DNA of 64,000 nt from Cydia pomonella. Taxonomy: Eukaryota; Arthropoda; Insecta; Lepidoptera; Tortricidae. Both the position numbers and the translations under genes were made by a program. The notes beneath the pieces were generated by a model. It searched no databases, was not told the origin of the DNA, and was given only the letters and a program-made list of their open reading frames with translations. The stretch covers positions 13,255,349 through 13,319,348 of the forward strand of contig NC_084715.1 of NCBI RefSeq assembly GCF_033807575.1, in the 5' to 3' direction. Below, piece by piece: positions 54,901 to 60,211 of this stretch (positions are counted from its first letter, which is position 1; each line of letters opens with the position of its first letter).

Positions 54901-56448
54901 GTGGAAAGTTTAAAGATCCATATAACCGAAAAACGTTGTACGATACACGTGCGAATTTCCTATTTTCTGCATTTGTATCGTAAATAACTATGTAAAATTT
55001 AATCTAATTTCCGGAAAACTAGAAAAAGCGCAATTATAAATACTTCGAAAGAGCTGCGGTTTACCGTTCTCTTCCAATAACACGATCCCGGATAATATAG
55101 CTATACTTCCAATTGAGCTGTACCTACCGGCTACCCCAAAATAATTATAATTTACGTATGGGCAAGCCCAAGTTAGACTGGATTTCACGTAAATGCAGTA
55201 TCTAATTTATTACTGAACAACCGTTTACAATGGTTATGGGGGAACATACAGTTCGCGAAGTAACTCATATCATAGAGTGCTCACTCCATACATCAGTTTT
55301 CTTCCCAAAATGCTTATTATTTTCGTAGTTGACATTTATCGCTGAGTAGCGGATTTATCAGTACTGCTACTTGACAATAGATGTCGTAACGAACGAAAAG
55401 TCTAATGCTCAACAATTTTTAGCTAATATTATAACCGGATTGACCGGAACTCTATTTTCAACTCCTTATGCCTGTAATATTTATTGTAAATTGAGCAGTA
55501 CACTTTTCGTGAGTCGCAACACTCGTGACATCTTGTGTCAAGTATAGCGGTACTGATAAATCCACTACTTGATATTGACTACGTTTTGGTAAGAAAACGG
55601 ATGTATAGAGTGAGCACTCCATGCTTACGGCCCGATTCTAAGAATGATTAAGACACGTTTAAGATCTTGGAAAGATCTTTAAAATATCGATAACTTAACG
55701 ACATGTCAAAATTGACGTTTATTTCGATTCCGCTGTGATCCCAATAAGATCTATCTACGATATGTATAACGTCAACGTGGCATTGGTTGCCCAAATCGAG
55801 CTGCTTCCGTCAATTATACGACATACAAACGATATCTAAATGAGAACTTATCTAAACCAGAACAAATTGTTACCGTATCTCATTCTTAGAATCGGACCGT
55901 TAGTTATTTATCTATGACTCGTCTATACATATACCCACTGCCGTGATAATAACTGTAATTTTTGGCTTCAACGTTCAACATGAGGTCAGAAACATCGTAA
56001 TCAATCCTGTAATCTGAAAGCTGCATGTAAACGCTGCTTATGATCAATGTTACACAATGATTCGTTTAGTATTAGTAAATAGTAGGTCTGTAGATATAAA
56101 TATGTAATTGGCAGTATTAGACCTCAAGCTCCCAGTGCGCGTGTAACACGGAATTGCCGGTAACAGCCGAACAGATCCTATTCCGGGAACTGTTGACGCT
56201 GATATTGCGAATTGCGAAACAGATAAAAACACGTGTTGGATATTTTTCACGGTTGGCTGCGTAAGTTTTCTGCAAGTTTTACTGCTAAATGGTAATTATT
56301 AATCTATCAGCCCGTCATAGCGCGCACTAACATATAGCCTTCCTCTTCATCGCCTCCTGCTCTCTGCTGTTCAATGGATCGAATGTACACCTATGACAAT
56401 AGTGTAAGTAACCTGGGCGTCGCCTAGTATCCGGCGCACTAGCGCCAT
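15839..56448 (-). CDS. KAZN: Kazrin orthologue, 19 coding exons, 1022 aa
   Basis: Exons (5' to 3', minus strand): 56448-56413, 50513-50249, 49688-49437, 43985-43864, 43058-42893, 35878-35751, 33159-32983, 31250-31106, 28372-28229, 26114-26024, 25121-24940, 24596-24412, 21493-21305, 20909-20751, 19935-19812, 19736-19592, 17194-17083, 16619-16318, 15983-15839. They sum to 3069 nt with no internal stop, every junction phase agrees and all introns are GT-AG. Domains: acidic low-complexity region about 13-205, coiled coil about 207-390, Ser/Gly linker 390-540, basic motif GSISRVFAR at 544-552, SAM1 about 600-664, SAM2 about 678-745, SAM3 about 764-832, tail to 1022 ending KTSV. In vertebrates kazrin is a cytoplasmic scaffold that binds desmosomal and junctional proteins and acts in endosomal traffic; the long SAM-containing isoform is the nearest match. 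Liprins share the three-SAM layout but lack GSISRVFAR and the SGKVLLEL block. The start is the first ATG after an in-frame TAG, but the 12-codon exon 1 rests on a weak donor and is the least certain part. Confidence 0.9.
16318..16619 (-). CDS. KAZN: kazrin coding exon 18 (residues 875-975)
   Basis: Encodes GSITRALGVLKPKHDR, a run of serines and a proline/tyrosine-rich stretch (AYAPPPTLQEYEPIYTPLSL), ending NAGITH. It is probably disordered, with several tyrosines in acidic or proline context. The acceptor is ATTGTTTAACAG and the donor CACAG/GTGGGT. Confidence 0.92.
16848..16905. repeat. Interspersed repeat tail
   Basis: ATACAAATACTCTTTATTGC ... CACCTCAATAAA. The reverse complement recurs at 63125-63190 and a partial copy at about 24270. 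Probably a retroelement 3' end. Confidence 0.55.
17083..17194 (-). CDS. KAZN: kazrin coding exon 17 (residues 837-874)
   Basis: A short exon with a good acceptor (CATTTGCAG) and donor (CAGG/GTATGT). It encodes NMFGHQIRMLGRPFSRSVAT and ends DSRRHSLR. Phase fits exon 16 (two bases left) and exon 18 (0). RRHSLR is a possible basophilic-kinase site. Confidence 0.92.
17195..19591 (-). other. kazrin intron 16
   Basis: 2.4 kb, AT-rich. A GC-richer patch at 19010-19260 is open on the plus strand for 97 codons, but no family motif or splice support is seen. I see nothing else. Confidence 0.5.
19592..19736 (-). CDS. KAZN: kazrin coding exon 16 (residues 789-837, SAM3 end)
   Basis: Encodes DSGVHGGLVVLEPSF, ETMATALGIPPSKSIIRRHL and EFDALIIPA. 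SGVHG..LVLEP is the signature of the third SAM domain. The acceptor is GGATGTTTTTAG and the donor GCGAG/GTGAGT. Confidence 0.96.
19812..19935 (-). CDS. KAZN: kazrin coding exon 15 (residues 748-789, SAM3 start)
   Basis: Encodes ALAVRRHQCENVDADPLVW, TNQRFMRW and then IDLGEFAENLK. The DPLVWTNQR block opening SAM3 is highly conserved in kazrins. The acceptor is AATATTTTTTAG and the donor GAAAG/GTAAAC. The following intron is only 75 nt. Confidence 0.96.
20751..20909 (-). CDS. KAZN: kazrin coding exon 14 (residues 695-747, SAM2)
   Basis: Fifty-three codons, phase 0 at both ends. They encode YAESFLANLVDARMLD, then KKELEKYLGVTRKFHQ and LLRIMKYDRQ, completing SAM2. The acceptor is TTATCAACAG and the donor ACAA/GTGAGT. 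Confidence 0.96.
21305..21493 (-). CDS. KAZN: kazrin coding exon 13 (residues 632-694, SAM1 end and SAM2 start)
   Basis: Sixty-three codons, phase 0 at both ends. They encode VLLELTDTDLEAGLGVTQ, HRKKLRLAIEERRRPD and then HAWVAAEWLPDLGLAQ, the start of SAM2. The high GC content leaves long shadow ORFs in the other frames. The donor is CACAG/GTAATA. Confidence 0.96.
22010..22326. mobile_element. Inverted-repeat element, CCGTGGGCCC ends
   Basis: The terminal repeats CCGTGGGCCCGTATAACCC (left) and its near-perfect inverse with ATATAACCC (right) span about 24 bp each. About 317 bp, no coding capacity. It lies within kazrin intron 12. Confidence 0.8.
23678..23759. repeat. Hairpin with 19-bp arms
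   Basis: GTCGCTTGCCATAAGGACG (23681-23699) and CATCCTTATAGCAAGCGAC (23738-23756) pair at 17 of 19 positions. Confidence 0.65.
24412..24596 (-). CDS. KAZN: kazrin coding exon 12 (residues 570-631, SAM1 first half)
   Basis: The acceptor is ATTTATTTATTAG. It encodes EPVYAG, then the SAM1 helices (WRAPAIIAWLELALGMPQY ... NVKSGK). The donor is GGGAAG/GTTCGT, weaker than the usual GTAAGT or GTGAGT, but it is the only site giving the required phase 0 into exon 13. Confidence 0.95.
24940..25121 (-). CDS. KAZN: kazrin coding exon 11 (residues 509-570, basic motif)
   Basis: The acceptor is CTTATAAAG and the donor GAGCG/GTAAGA. It encodes RSVEQLSSPGEDSGLVGG, a Gly/Arg stretch and then WGSISRVFARSRHRTKS. 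The GSISRVFAR motif followed by basic residues is also found in vertebrate kazrin, where it lies in a basic segment before the SAM domains. Confidence 0.93.
26024..26114 (-). CDS. KAZN: kazrin coding exon 10 (residues 479-509)
   Basis: The acceptor is GTGTTGTTAG and the donor CTCAAG/GTTGGT. It encodes STPRDCSPTLSPHNSASPF and RSIDAGSLS, with several SP/TP sites. The frame is fixed by the neighbouring phases; a second open frame exists across this small exon but does not join. Confidence 0.82.
26115..28228 (-). other. kazrin intron 9
   Basis: 2.1 kb. 27120-27400 is less AT-rich and has AGATAA once and TTATCT twice (GATA-type sites), a possible enhancer. A (GAAT)n microsatellite lies near 26925. 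The minus-strand ORF at 27452-27655 has no splice or family support. Confidence 0.4.
28229..28372 (-). CDS. KAZN: kazrin coding exon 9 (residues 431-479)
   Basis: The acceptor is CGATTATTCAG and the donor CAAT/GTAAGT. It encodes a Ser/Gly/Thr-rich linker (GSSDGGATSVCGGNLSDS) and an acidic stretch (LLDPYDTDAASLVSS). At 144 nt, with one leftover base at each junction, it can be skipped without a frameshift. Confidence 0.85.
28558..28723. mobile_element. Inverted-repeat element, GAGGCCAAT-type ends
   Basis: TCTCACATTACGCAGTGAGGCC at the left is mirrored by GGCCTCAGTGTGAGA at the right. Related GGCCAATTTGAACG and AATTGGCCTGTG ends are seen near 11960 and 12365. Confidence 0.5.
30431..30640. mobile_element. 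GGGTTCCGTA repeat family copy
   Basis: Runs from GAAAAACCGGACAAGTCGG through GACAGACGGACAGACAGAC to TTTGGGTACGGAACCC. About 210 bp, a common lepidopteran SINE-like repeat. Confidence 0.75.
31106..31250 (-). CDS. KAZN: kazrin coding exon 8 (residues 383-431)
   Basis: The acceptor is TTTAAAAG and the donor AGAG/GTGACA. It continues the helix (ARRQLQ) and then enters a Gly/Ser/Met-rich linker (EGESVASLGLGPPMMLGG). Phase fits exon 7 (0) and exon 9 (one base). Both splice sites are below average strength, so this exon may be optional, but skipping it would shift the frame. Confidence 0.82.
32674..32798. mobile_element. Foldback element with 54-bp arms
   Basis: Left arm 32675-32728 (AAGGGGCCCAGTGATT ... 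CAGTTATTCG) and right arm 32744-32797 are inverted with few mismatches; the loop is 15 nt. I recognise the GTTCGCCGGACGATAT core as a repeated lepidopteran foldback sequence. Located in kazrin intron 7. Confidence 0.8.
32983..33159 (-). CDS. KAZN: kazrin coding exon 7 (residues 324-382, coiled coil)
   Basis: Fifty-nine codons, phase 0 at both ends; the donor is TTTGAG/GTGAGT. It encodes an Arg/Glu/Ala-rich helix (AERAERERERAALLRHARDE ... AREQLFE). The acceptor CGTAAAG has only a modest pyrimidine tract. An inverted-repeat remnant (33171-33214) ends 10 nt upstream of it, so the 3' splice region is partly transposon-derived. Confidence 0.9.
33171..33214. mobile_element. Remnant of the TTCGAATCGGGCC element
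   Basis: GTATCTTAAAGTTCGAATC followed by GGGCC matches the right end of the 12162 element. It lies 11-55 nt upstream of the exon 7 acceptor. Confidence 0.6.
33505..33545. repeat. Retroelement 3' tail-like repeat
   Basis: TGCCTTTTATCAATAAAAC followed by CTGAATCTGAATCTGA. The same sequence is at 41115-41155. The short ATCTGA repeats resemble the 3' tail of a LINE. Confidence 0.6.
35097..35354. mobile_element. GGCCCGATTC inverted-repeat element, copy 2
   Basis: Opposite orientation to copy 1: starts GGCCCGATTCGAAGAGTGAG, ends ATTCTTCTAATCGGGC. Same core (ATCACAGCGGAATCG). Confidence 0.85.
35751..35878 (-). CDS. KAZN: kazrin coding exon 6 (residues 281-323, conserved coiled coil)
   Basis: The acceptor is TTTCATTTACAG and the donor GAGCAG/GTAAAC. 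It encodes LKADKKRLKAEKFDLLNQMKQ and then the highly conserved QLYATLEDKEKELRD and FIRNYEQ. This block is the best coiled-coil signature of kazrin; the vertebrate protein has a nearly identical QLYATLES...LRDFIRNYEQ. Confidence 0.95.
38358..38584. mobile_element. Inverted-repeat element, GTACAGTCAGCATC ends
   Basis: 49-bp terminal inverted repeats (GTACAGTCAGCATCAAAAG ...) with few mismatches; 227 bp in all. The two 60-odd-residue ORFs reading into it from opposite strands are products of the inverted repeat. Confidence 0.85.
39781..39849. repeat. Perfect 29-bp inverted repeat, 11-nt loop
   Basis: Left arm 39781-39809 starts TACAATAAAATAATATAC; right arm 39821-39849 is its exact reverse complement. 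The loop is AGGGTAAACCA. Located in kazrin intron 5. Confidence 0.95.
40687..40704. repeat. Interstitial telomere-like CCTAA run
   Basis: Three to four CCTAA units in a row next to an A-run. Second such site in the window. Confidence 0.45.
41115..41155. repeat. Retroelement 3' tail-like repeat, second copy
   Basis: TTGCCTTTTATCAATAAAAC followed by ATCTGAATCTGAG, matching 33505-33545 in the same orientation. Confidence 0.6.
41740..41872. mobile_element. Inverted-repeat element, CAGTCACGTCTGAAAA ends
   Basis: CAGTCACGTCTGAAAACATCG is inverted as CGATATTTTCATACGTGACCG at the right end (one to four mismatches). About 133 bp. Confidence 0.65.
42637..42845. mobile_element. GC-rich inverted-repeat element
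   Basis: The left end TGTACGATTCCCACCGACCGG resembles the inverse of the right end (CCGTTCGGTAGCAATCGTAC). It ends about 48 nt from the exon 5 donor. The GC-rich core has many CCGGAGC/GGAGCCG motifs. Confidence 0.55.
42893..43058 (-). CDS. KAZN: kazrin coding exon 5 (residues 226-281, coiled coil)
   Basis: The acceptor is CTTATAACAG and the donor GACGT/GTAAGT, leaving one base. It encodes Leu-heptad sequence (AELTRVRRLLVAAAERG, then VLEKELLLAREAV), matching the coiled coil ahead of the conserved kazrin block. GC-rich codon use stands out from the AT-rich introns on both sides. Confidence 0.9.
43864..43985 (-). CDS. KAZN: kazrin coding exon 4 (residues 185-225)
   Basis: The acceptor is GTTTGTTAAACAG and the donor TTGCAG/GTGGAC. 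After a Gly/Ser/Arg-rich stretch the coiled coil starts with AQLARRLRLENERLQ. An internal methionine at residue 207 just before the coiled coil could serve as the start of a shorter isoform; that is inference. Confidence 0.88.
46715..47021. mobile_element. GGCCCGATTC inverted-repeat element, copy 3, with insertion
   Basis: Same orientation as copy 2. It is longer because a 44-bp palindrome sits at 46738-46781; removing it and one TA restores the sequence of the other copies. Ends ATTCTTAGAATCGGGCC. Confidence 0.85.
46738..46781. mobile_element. 44-bp palindromic insertion flanked by TA
   Basis: Starts CAGTAGAGTTCATAAA and ends TTTATGAACTCGACTG; it is a palindrome with almost no loop and about two mismatched pairs. 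TA is present on both sides where uninterrupted copies have one TA, which fits a Tc1/mariner-type target duplication. Confidence 0.75.
47057..47698. mobile_element. GGGTTCCGTA repeat family, long copy
   Basis: From AAAAACCGGCCAAGAGCATG to ACGGAACCCTAAAAA, with GGACAGACAGACAGACAGAC near the end and a nine-G tract at 47336-47344. About 640 bp. No coding capacity seen. Confidence 0.75.
48443..48760. mobile_element. Inverted-repeat element, diverged copy of 59769-60075
   Basis: Ends TGCTTTGCCAATCCTCG and CGTGGATTAGTAAGCA are inverted. The core shares CCTCTCTACGAGGCATC and AGATGCTGGAGATG with the copy at 59769, in the opposite orientation. Confidence 0.75.
49437..49688 (-). CDS. KAZN: kazrin coding exon 3 (residues 101-185)
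   Basis: The acceptor is TTTTGTTTTAG and the donor GGAG/GTAAGT. It encodes a strongly acidic, Ser/Asn-rich segment starting DDDNKENQANGK and including DSSEEEVPLPDATSPGR. It is probably disordered and has several possible casein-kinase-type acidic serine sites. Phases match both neighbours. Confidence 0.88.
50249..50513 (-). CDS. KAZN: kazrin coding exon 2 (residues 13-101)
   Basis: The acceptor is a pyrimidine-rich stretch ending CCCGCAG; the donor is ATAG/GTGAGT with one base left over. The exon encodes a short possible helix (AKLRKMVDEQVSV) and then an acidic, proline-rich, probably disordered stretch (EPEPADP, PPAPPERR). The 88 codons plus one base are open in this frame. Confidence 0.85.
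52018..52506. mobile_element. GGGTTCCGTA repeat family, inverted copy
   Basis: Reverse orientation to the 47057 copy: starts TTTAGGGTTCCGAAGCC and ends GAGTCCGACTCGCACTTGG. It contains an 18-C tract (52312-52329) at the position of the G tract in the other copy. Confidence 0.75.
55272..55622. mobile_element. Inverted-repeat element, GTGCTCACTCCAT ends
   Basis: About 351 bp. Ends ATAGAGTGCTCACTCCATAC and its near-perfect inverse; similarity extends inward through GGATTTATCAGTAC on both arms. Related short pieces lie at about 41540-41650 and 42525. Confidence 0.8.
55629..55898. mobile_element. GGCCCGATTC inverted-repeat element, copy 4
   Basis: Same orientation as copy 1: starts GGCCCGATTCTAAGAATGA, ends CATTCTTAGAATCGGACC. 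It begins six bases after the end of the preceding element. Confidence 0.85.
56413..56448 (-). CDS. KAZN: kazrin coding exon 1 (residues 1-12)
   Basis: Twelve codons reading MALVRRILGDAQ, ending in phase 0 at CAG before a GTTACT donor. The phase matches exon 2. An in-frame TAG at 56473-56471 lies upstream, so this ATG is the first possible start in frame. The context is poor at -3 (C) but has G at +4. The weak donor makes an alternative first exon further upstream possible. Confidence 0.6.
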
Positions 56449-56474
56449 CAGGCCGCCGTGGCACGCGTTGTCAT
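56448..56474 (-). promoter_or_regulatory. upstream ORF 2 of kazrin, overlapping the main start
   Basis: ATG to TGA encoding M-T-T-R-A-T-A-A. Its TGA shares one base with the main ATG (TGATG). This layout is known to allow termination-reinitiation in some mRNAs; that it does so here is inference. Confidence 0.5.
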
Positions 56475-56627
56475 GCTATCCCCCTCCGCCCCGCCGCCTC
56501 ATGTTCTCTGCCTCGCCACCACTCACTGCCAACACTGAACTATTCCACTTCGCTCCACGTTTTTTCGCTAGTTGTTGCTCTGACAGCTCGATGATAGTTT
56601 GAAATTCGTTCGTTCTTGATTTATTAT
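56449..56627 (-). other. KAZN: kazrin 5' UTR part of first coding exon
   Basis: The acceptor-like TTTTTTGTTTCAG ends at 56628, so the exon seems to have a spliced 5' leader further upstream that I could not locate. This leader is GC-rich near the start codon and carries two short upstream ORFs. Confidence 0.5.
56476..56502 (-). promoter_or_regulatory. upstream ORF 1 of kazrin (8 codons)
   Basis: ATG to TAG encoding M-R-R-R-G-G-G-G. The start has A at -3 (AAC-ATG), a better context than the main start. It ends one base before the ATG of upstream ORF 2. Confidence 0.5.
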
Positions 56628-57238
56628 CTGAAACAAAAAAAGATTTATTAACCATAGGTAGACTAGGGTTTAATATTTCACGTATTTAAGATTCTGCATT
56701 TGTTTATACCAGTTTTGAAGACTTATCACACAGTTTGTAGGCAGACAATTGACTTTTGTACACTGTGTGATTGAGCTACACGTAGTTTTATCTAAAAGGA
56801 TTTGGTCCATACGTTTTAATTACATCAAAATCCCTTACACTAAAATTACATTCGTTTTCATATATAAAAGCTTAGATTTTTTGCAAGCCAGCGGGACATT
56901 CATGCATTAATAGCTTTTTTACGACTTCATTTTCGTGATATTCAGAGATTTATTTAAAGCCTTCTGGGAAACAATGCCGACCTCGTATTTATTGTCAATA
57001 AAAGGGCAATTCAGAATGGCCACACAATAGCCACGCTACAAAGCGAGCTAGATGCGGTGTTTTGCTCCCACCAACTGTCCGGTAATTCACAGGCAGAATC
57101 CTTTTTTGATGCAAATGAACACTTTACGTTTTAAAATGTGTTTTATTTACATTGCTGGTTAATTTGTTTTTGGATCGTAATGTGGGATATAAAAAGTACC
57201 CAAGTCAGTATTGTAATTGGCGTTATTGCCATTTAATA

Positions 57239-57363
57239 GTACATTACGATACAAGTGCGAAAAATAGGAAATTCAAAACGAGTGGCGATAAATTAAAACA
57301 CGACCGAAGGGAGTGTTTTAAATCGACACGAGTTGCGAATTACCTATTCGCACATGTATCGTA
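57239..57363. mobile_element. Inverted-repeat element, GTACGATACATGTGCG ends
   Basis: The right end read inverted (GTACGATACATGTGCGAATAGG) matches the left end ACGATACAAGTGCG. The core has GAGTGTTTTAAATCGACACG. A related right end is at about 54935. Confidence 0.65.
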
Positions 57364-57368
57364 CAACG

Positions 57369-57477
57369 TTTTACAGTACATATGGCCCTTTAAATGTTCG
57401 ACACAGTAACGTAATATGCTAATTTACGCACTAGTGCGAAAAAATAGCACCATATGTACTGTAAAATATATTTCAAT
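57369..57477. mobile_element. Inverted-repeat element, TTTTACAGTACATATGG ends
   Basis: The left end TTTTACAGTACATATGG is exactly inverted as CCATATGTACTGTAAAA at the right. A similar end occurs at 54838. Confidence 0.75.
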
Positions 57478-57929
57478 ATTCCTTACAATTTTATGGGATT
57501 CATAAGTTTTTATGTCAGAAGAAAATCTTTTATTAAACTTATTTTAGGTTACTATTTTACTACACCGATGTGCAGAAAGTATGGTACACCGTGAGCTGAG
57601 CTAATTGAGAATGAGAATGCGAAAGTATTGATTGCCACAAAAAACCTTACGAACTAAGTACAATAATAACCTTAAATACTAAATACAAATGAATTAGAAA
57701 GATAGGTAATTCATTACATTTAATACCTGATGATTGGGCAATGGGCTCCAATCTCAGCATATGCCAAGCAGAGGGCCTAGCACTGGTTTTCAGACTGGAC
57801 CCTTGAGATCGGTCGGTCGCAGGTTAACAAATTACTGTGCTTTGCTAGGCTCTACAAATATAAAATCAAAACAAAAGTAAAAGTAAAATATATATAAGTG
57901 AAAAAGTGAAAAAATTGTGTGCTCATGTA

Positions 57930-57933
<4 letters not shown>

Positions 57934-57962
<29 letters not shown>
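57934..57962. repeat. (GT)n microsatellite
   Basis: About 14 GT units, slightly interrupted at the left. Confidence 0.9.
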
Positions 57963-57964
<2 letters not shown>

Positions 57965-58776
57965 ATGTGTATGTCCATGTCTGTGTGGGTGTGGTATTTA
58001 GTCAAGAGGAATTCCTAGTTGCGATTTTCCCATACAAACGCTCTCGACTGATTCCTCCCTGGATTTTCAACCTAGAGCAGTGATTTTTTCAAATAAGATC
58101 AATATCATCAATATCTGTGCCGCTATGTTTTGCTTTTTTGGATTATTTTATTTTTAAGAAAGATACAGCGCCTCGAAAATCGCAAAAACGGCTCAATTGA
58201 ATTGGCTGTAAAAAAAGGCACAGTATACAAATATAACAAAAAATATCCAAAAAATCAAAACATAGCGGCATAGATTATTTCTTCCTCTTGCAGTTTCCAA
58301 AATTTCATAAAGATTGATTGCGTTTTGGAGGAGGAAACAGTCGAGAGCGAAACCTCGATTTTTGAGTTTTTTGCGTGTGAATTTTAGTCCGAGCTGCAGT
58401 TGTCCTTATCGCACGAATTAGAGGCGGAGACAATTTCTAAATATACGTACACAGAAGGAATAGTGATGGGCATAACATGTTAATGGTTAAAATGAGAAAA
58501 AATACACCAACAACCAACACGACGACAACAACGTATATGATTCTAATTGAGAAATGACAACTTTACAGGAGAGCAAAACAGAAGTAGAATCCTTATACTT
58601 TTTTTCGTTTTATAGATAATAACCTGAAATTTGGCACACTTGATTATTATTTTATTTTATTGCTTATTTTATTTTCATATAACTCAATTTAATTGTAGTT
58701 TTTGAGAAAATGCAGATAGTCCACTGGATTAAGTTATAACTATTTGCTCACCGTTGTGTATACTGTTCTATTTACC

Positions 58777-58924
58777 ACTTAGAATATTATACTTGGTTAC
58801 AATTTTCTTTAAAAACTACGTAAGCAGGTCTATCTGGTACTTAGAACATTATACTTGGTTACAATTTTCTATAAAATCTACGTATGTAGGTCTATCTGGG
58901 ACTTAGAATATTATACTTCGTAAA
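58777..58924. repeat. 62-bp tandem repeat, about 2.4 copies
   Basis: Units start at 58777, 58839 and 58901 with ACTTAGAA(T/C)ATTATACTT and include GGTTACAATTTTCT. The copies differ at a few bases; the last is partial. Confidence 0.85.
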
Positions 58925-59768
58925 GAAAGTGTCCGACTCACTATAAAAGGTTCTATGTGTGAATTAGGTTATCAAATTTAAGTCATTTATTCTGATTATT
59001 TTTCTAAATTATATAACATAGTTTTGACGCGCCGTTTTTTATTTAATTTTTGGTTACATAATTATTGTTTATAAATCTGCATAATTATAATTTTGACACA
59101 TTTTGCAGATAGAATCATATTCGACATTCGTTTTATAGCTTAATAATTATGAAGAAAGTACTAAATGAAAGTAAAAGTATATTGGATGTGATATTTATTC
59201 AATAAAATGTAATAAAAAAGTAAACTTGTTACTAAAACCTTTCATATCAGTCTTAATCACGGAATTAGTCAGGAAAATAGGAGCACCTTTTAACATTGTT
59301 CATACTTACTTACCTTAATTTTTACTATCACATTGATCAATCTTCTTTTACATCACATAAGTTATCAGTCTTTCTGACAAAATTACGTATTCAAACAAGT
59401 CTTTTCGCATGCATAACATTAAAATAAACAATGTCTCACAATATAAAAAAAAAAAAAAAAAAAAAAACAAAGATAATATTCTTCACCTTGGAAAATAAGT
59501 GAAATAATAAGAGACATGTTCTCAGCATAAATATAATTATTTTATTTTTTATAAAAACACAAATAATATAAATAACAATCTAATAGTCAAAAGTTAACCA
59601 AAGCTCTGACTTAGGAACTTCAATAATTAATATTTGTACTATCACATCCTTTATCCTAGAATTGAATTGTAAGTCTTTCTGAAAATATTATAATATATGT
59701 ACTCATACAAATCTTTTTCAAAACATAAAAAATGCCTCACAGCTGAAAAAAAAAAACAAAAATATGAA

Positions 59769-60075
59769 TTTGCTAATCCGCAAAAAGATAACGTGTGCTA
59801 TTCAATCAGTGCTAACCCGTTATACTTACTTGCGTATTATGCCCGACAACTGAATAGGGGTTCAGTTGTCGGGCGTCAGCATCTCTCATCTCCAGCATCT
59901 CCTGAGGATGCCTCGTAGAGAGGCGAAACACTTTTGGTGGTGCGTTGTTATATTTATTTGCGTATTTATTTTTGCAGTGGGAGGGTGTAAACATTAATTG
60001 CATCTAAAAATACGCAAGTTATACTAACGAGTTAGAACTGACACTAGCACGTTATCTTTTTGCGGATTAACAAAG
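59769..60075. mobile_element. Inverted-repeat element with about 65-bp ends
   Basis: The left end (TTGCTAATCCGCAAAAAGAT) and right end (ATCTTTTTGCGGATTAACAA) are inverted, and similarity extends about 65 bp. The middle has a perfect 14-bp-arm hairpin (GCCCGACAACTGAA, 59841-59874). It lies 137 nt past the end of the decayed gene. Confidence 0.85.
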
Positions 60076-60211
60076 TAATATTTTTTATTTTAATTAGTAT
60101 GGATTTCCGCAAAGTAACACCTGATTCTATTAATTATTTAAAAACCTAAAAAACAAAATGTGTATAATTTTACAAAACAAAAAGACATAATATTCTTCTT
60201 AGAAAATAATG

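Larger units (their letters stand above)
50514..56412 (-). other. kazrin intron 1
   Basis: 5.9 kb. It holds a GGGTTCCGTA copy (52018), an AGTACATATGG-type fragment at 54838-54960 and two abutting inverted-repeat elements (55272, 55629). No further coding exon could be supported. Confidence 0.5.
56628..60211. other. Region between kazrin exon 1 and the small decayed gene
   Basis: 3.6 kb. It holds repeat elements at 57239-57477, a (GT)n microsatellite at about 57934-57962, a 62-bp tandem repeat and an inverted-repeat element. A non-coding first exon and promoter of kazrin may lie here or beyond but could not be identified. Confidence 0.45.

Noticed and set aside
15839..56448. Liprin-alpha or liprin-beta identity for the main gene
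   Set aside because: The three SAM domains fit both at first sight, but NVKSGKVLLEL, DPLVWTNQR and GSISRVFAR are kazrin-type, and the liprin tail and linker motifs are absent.
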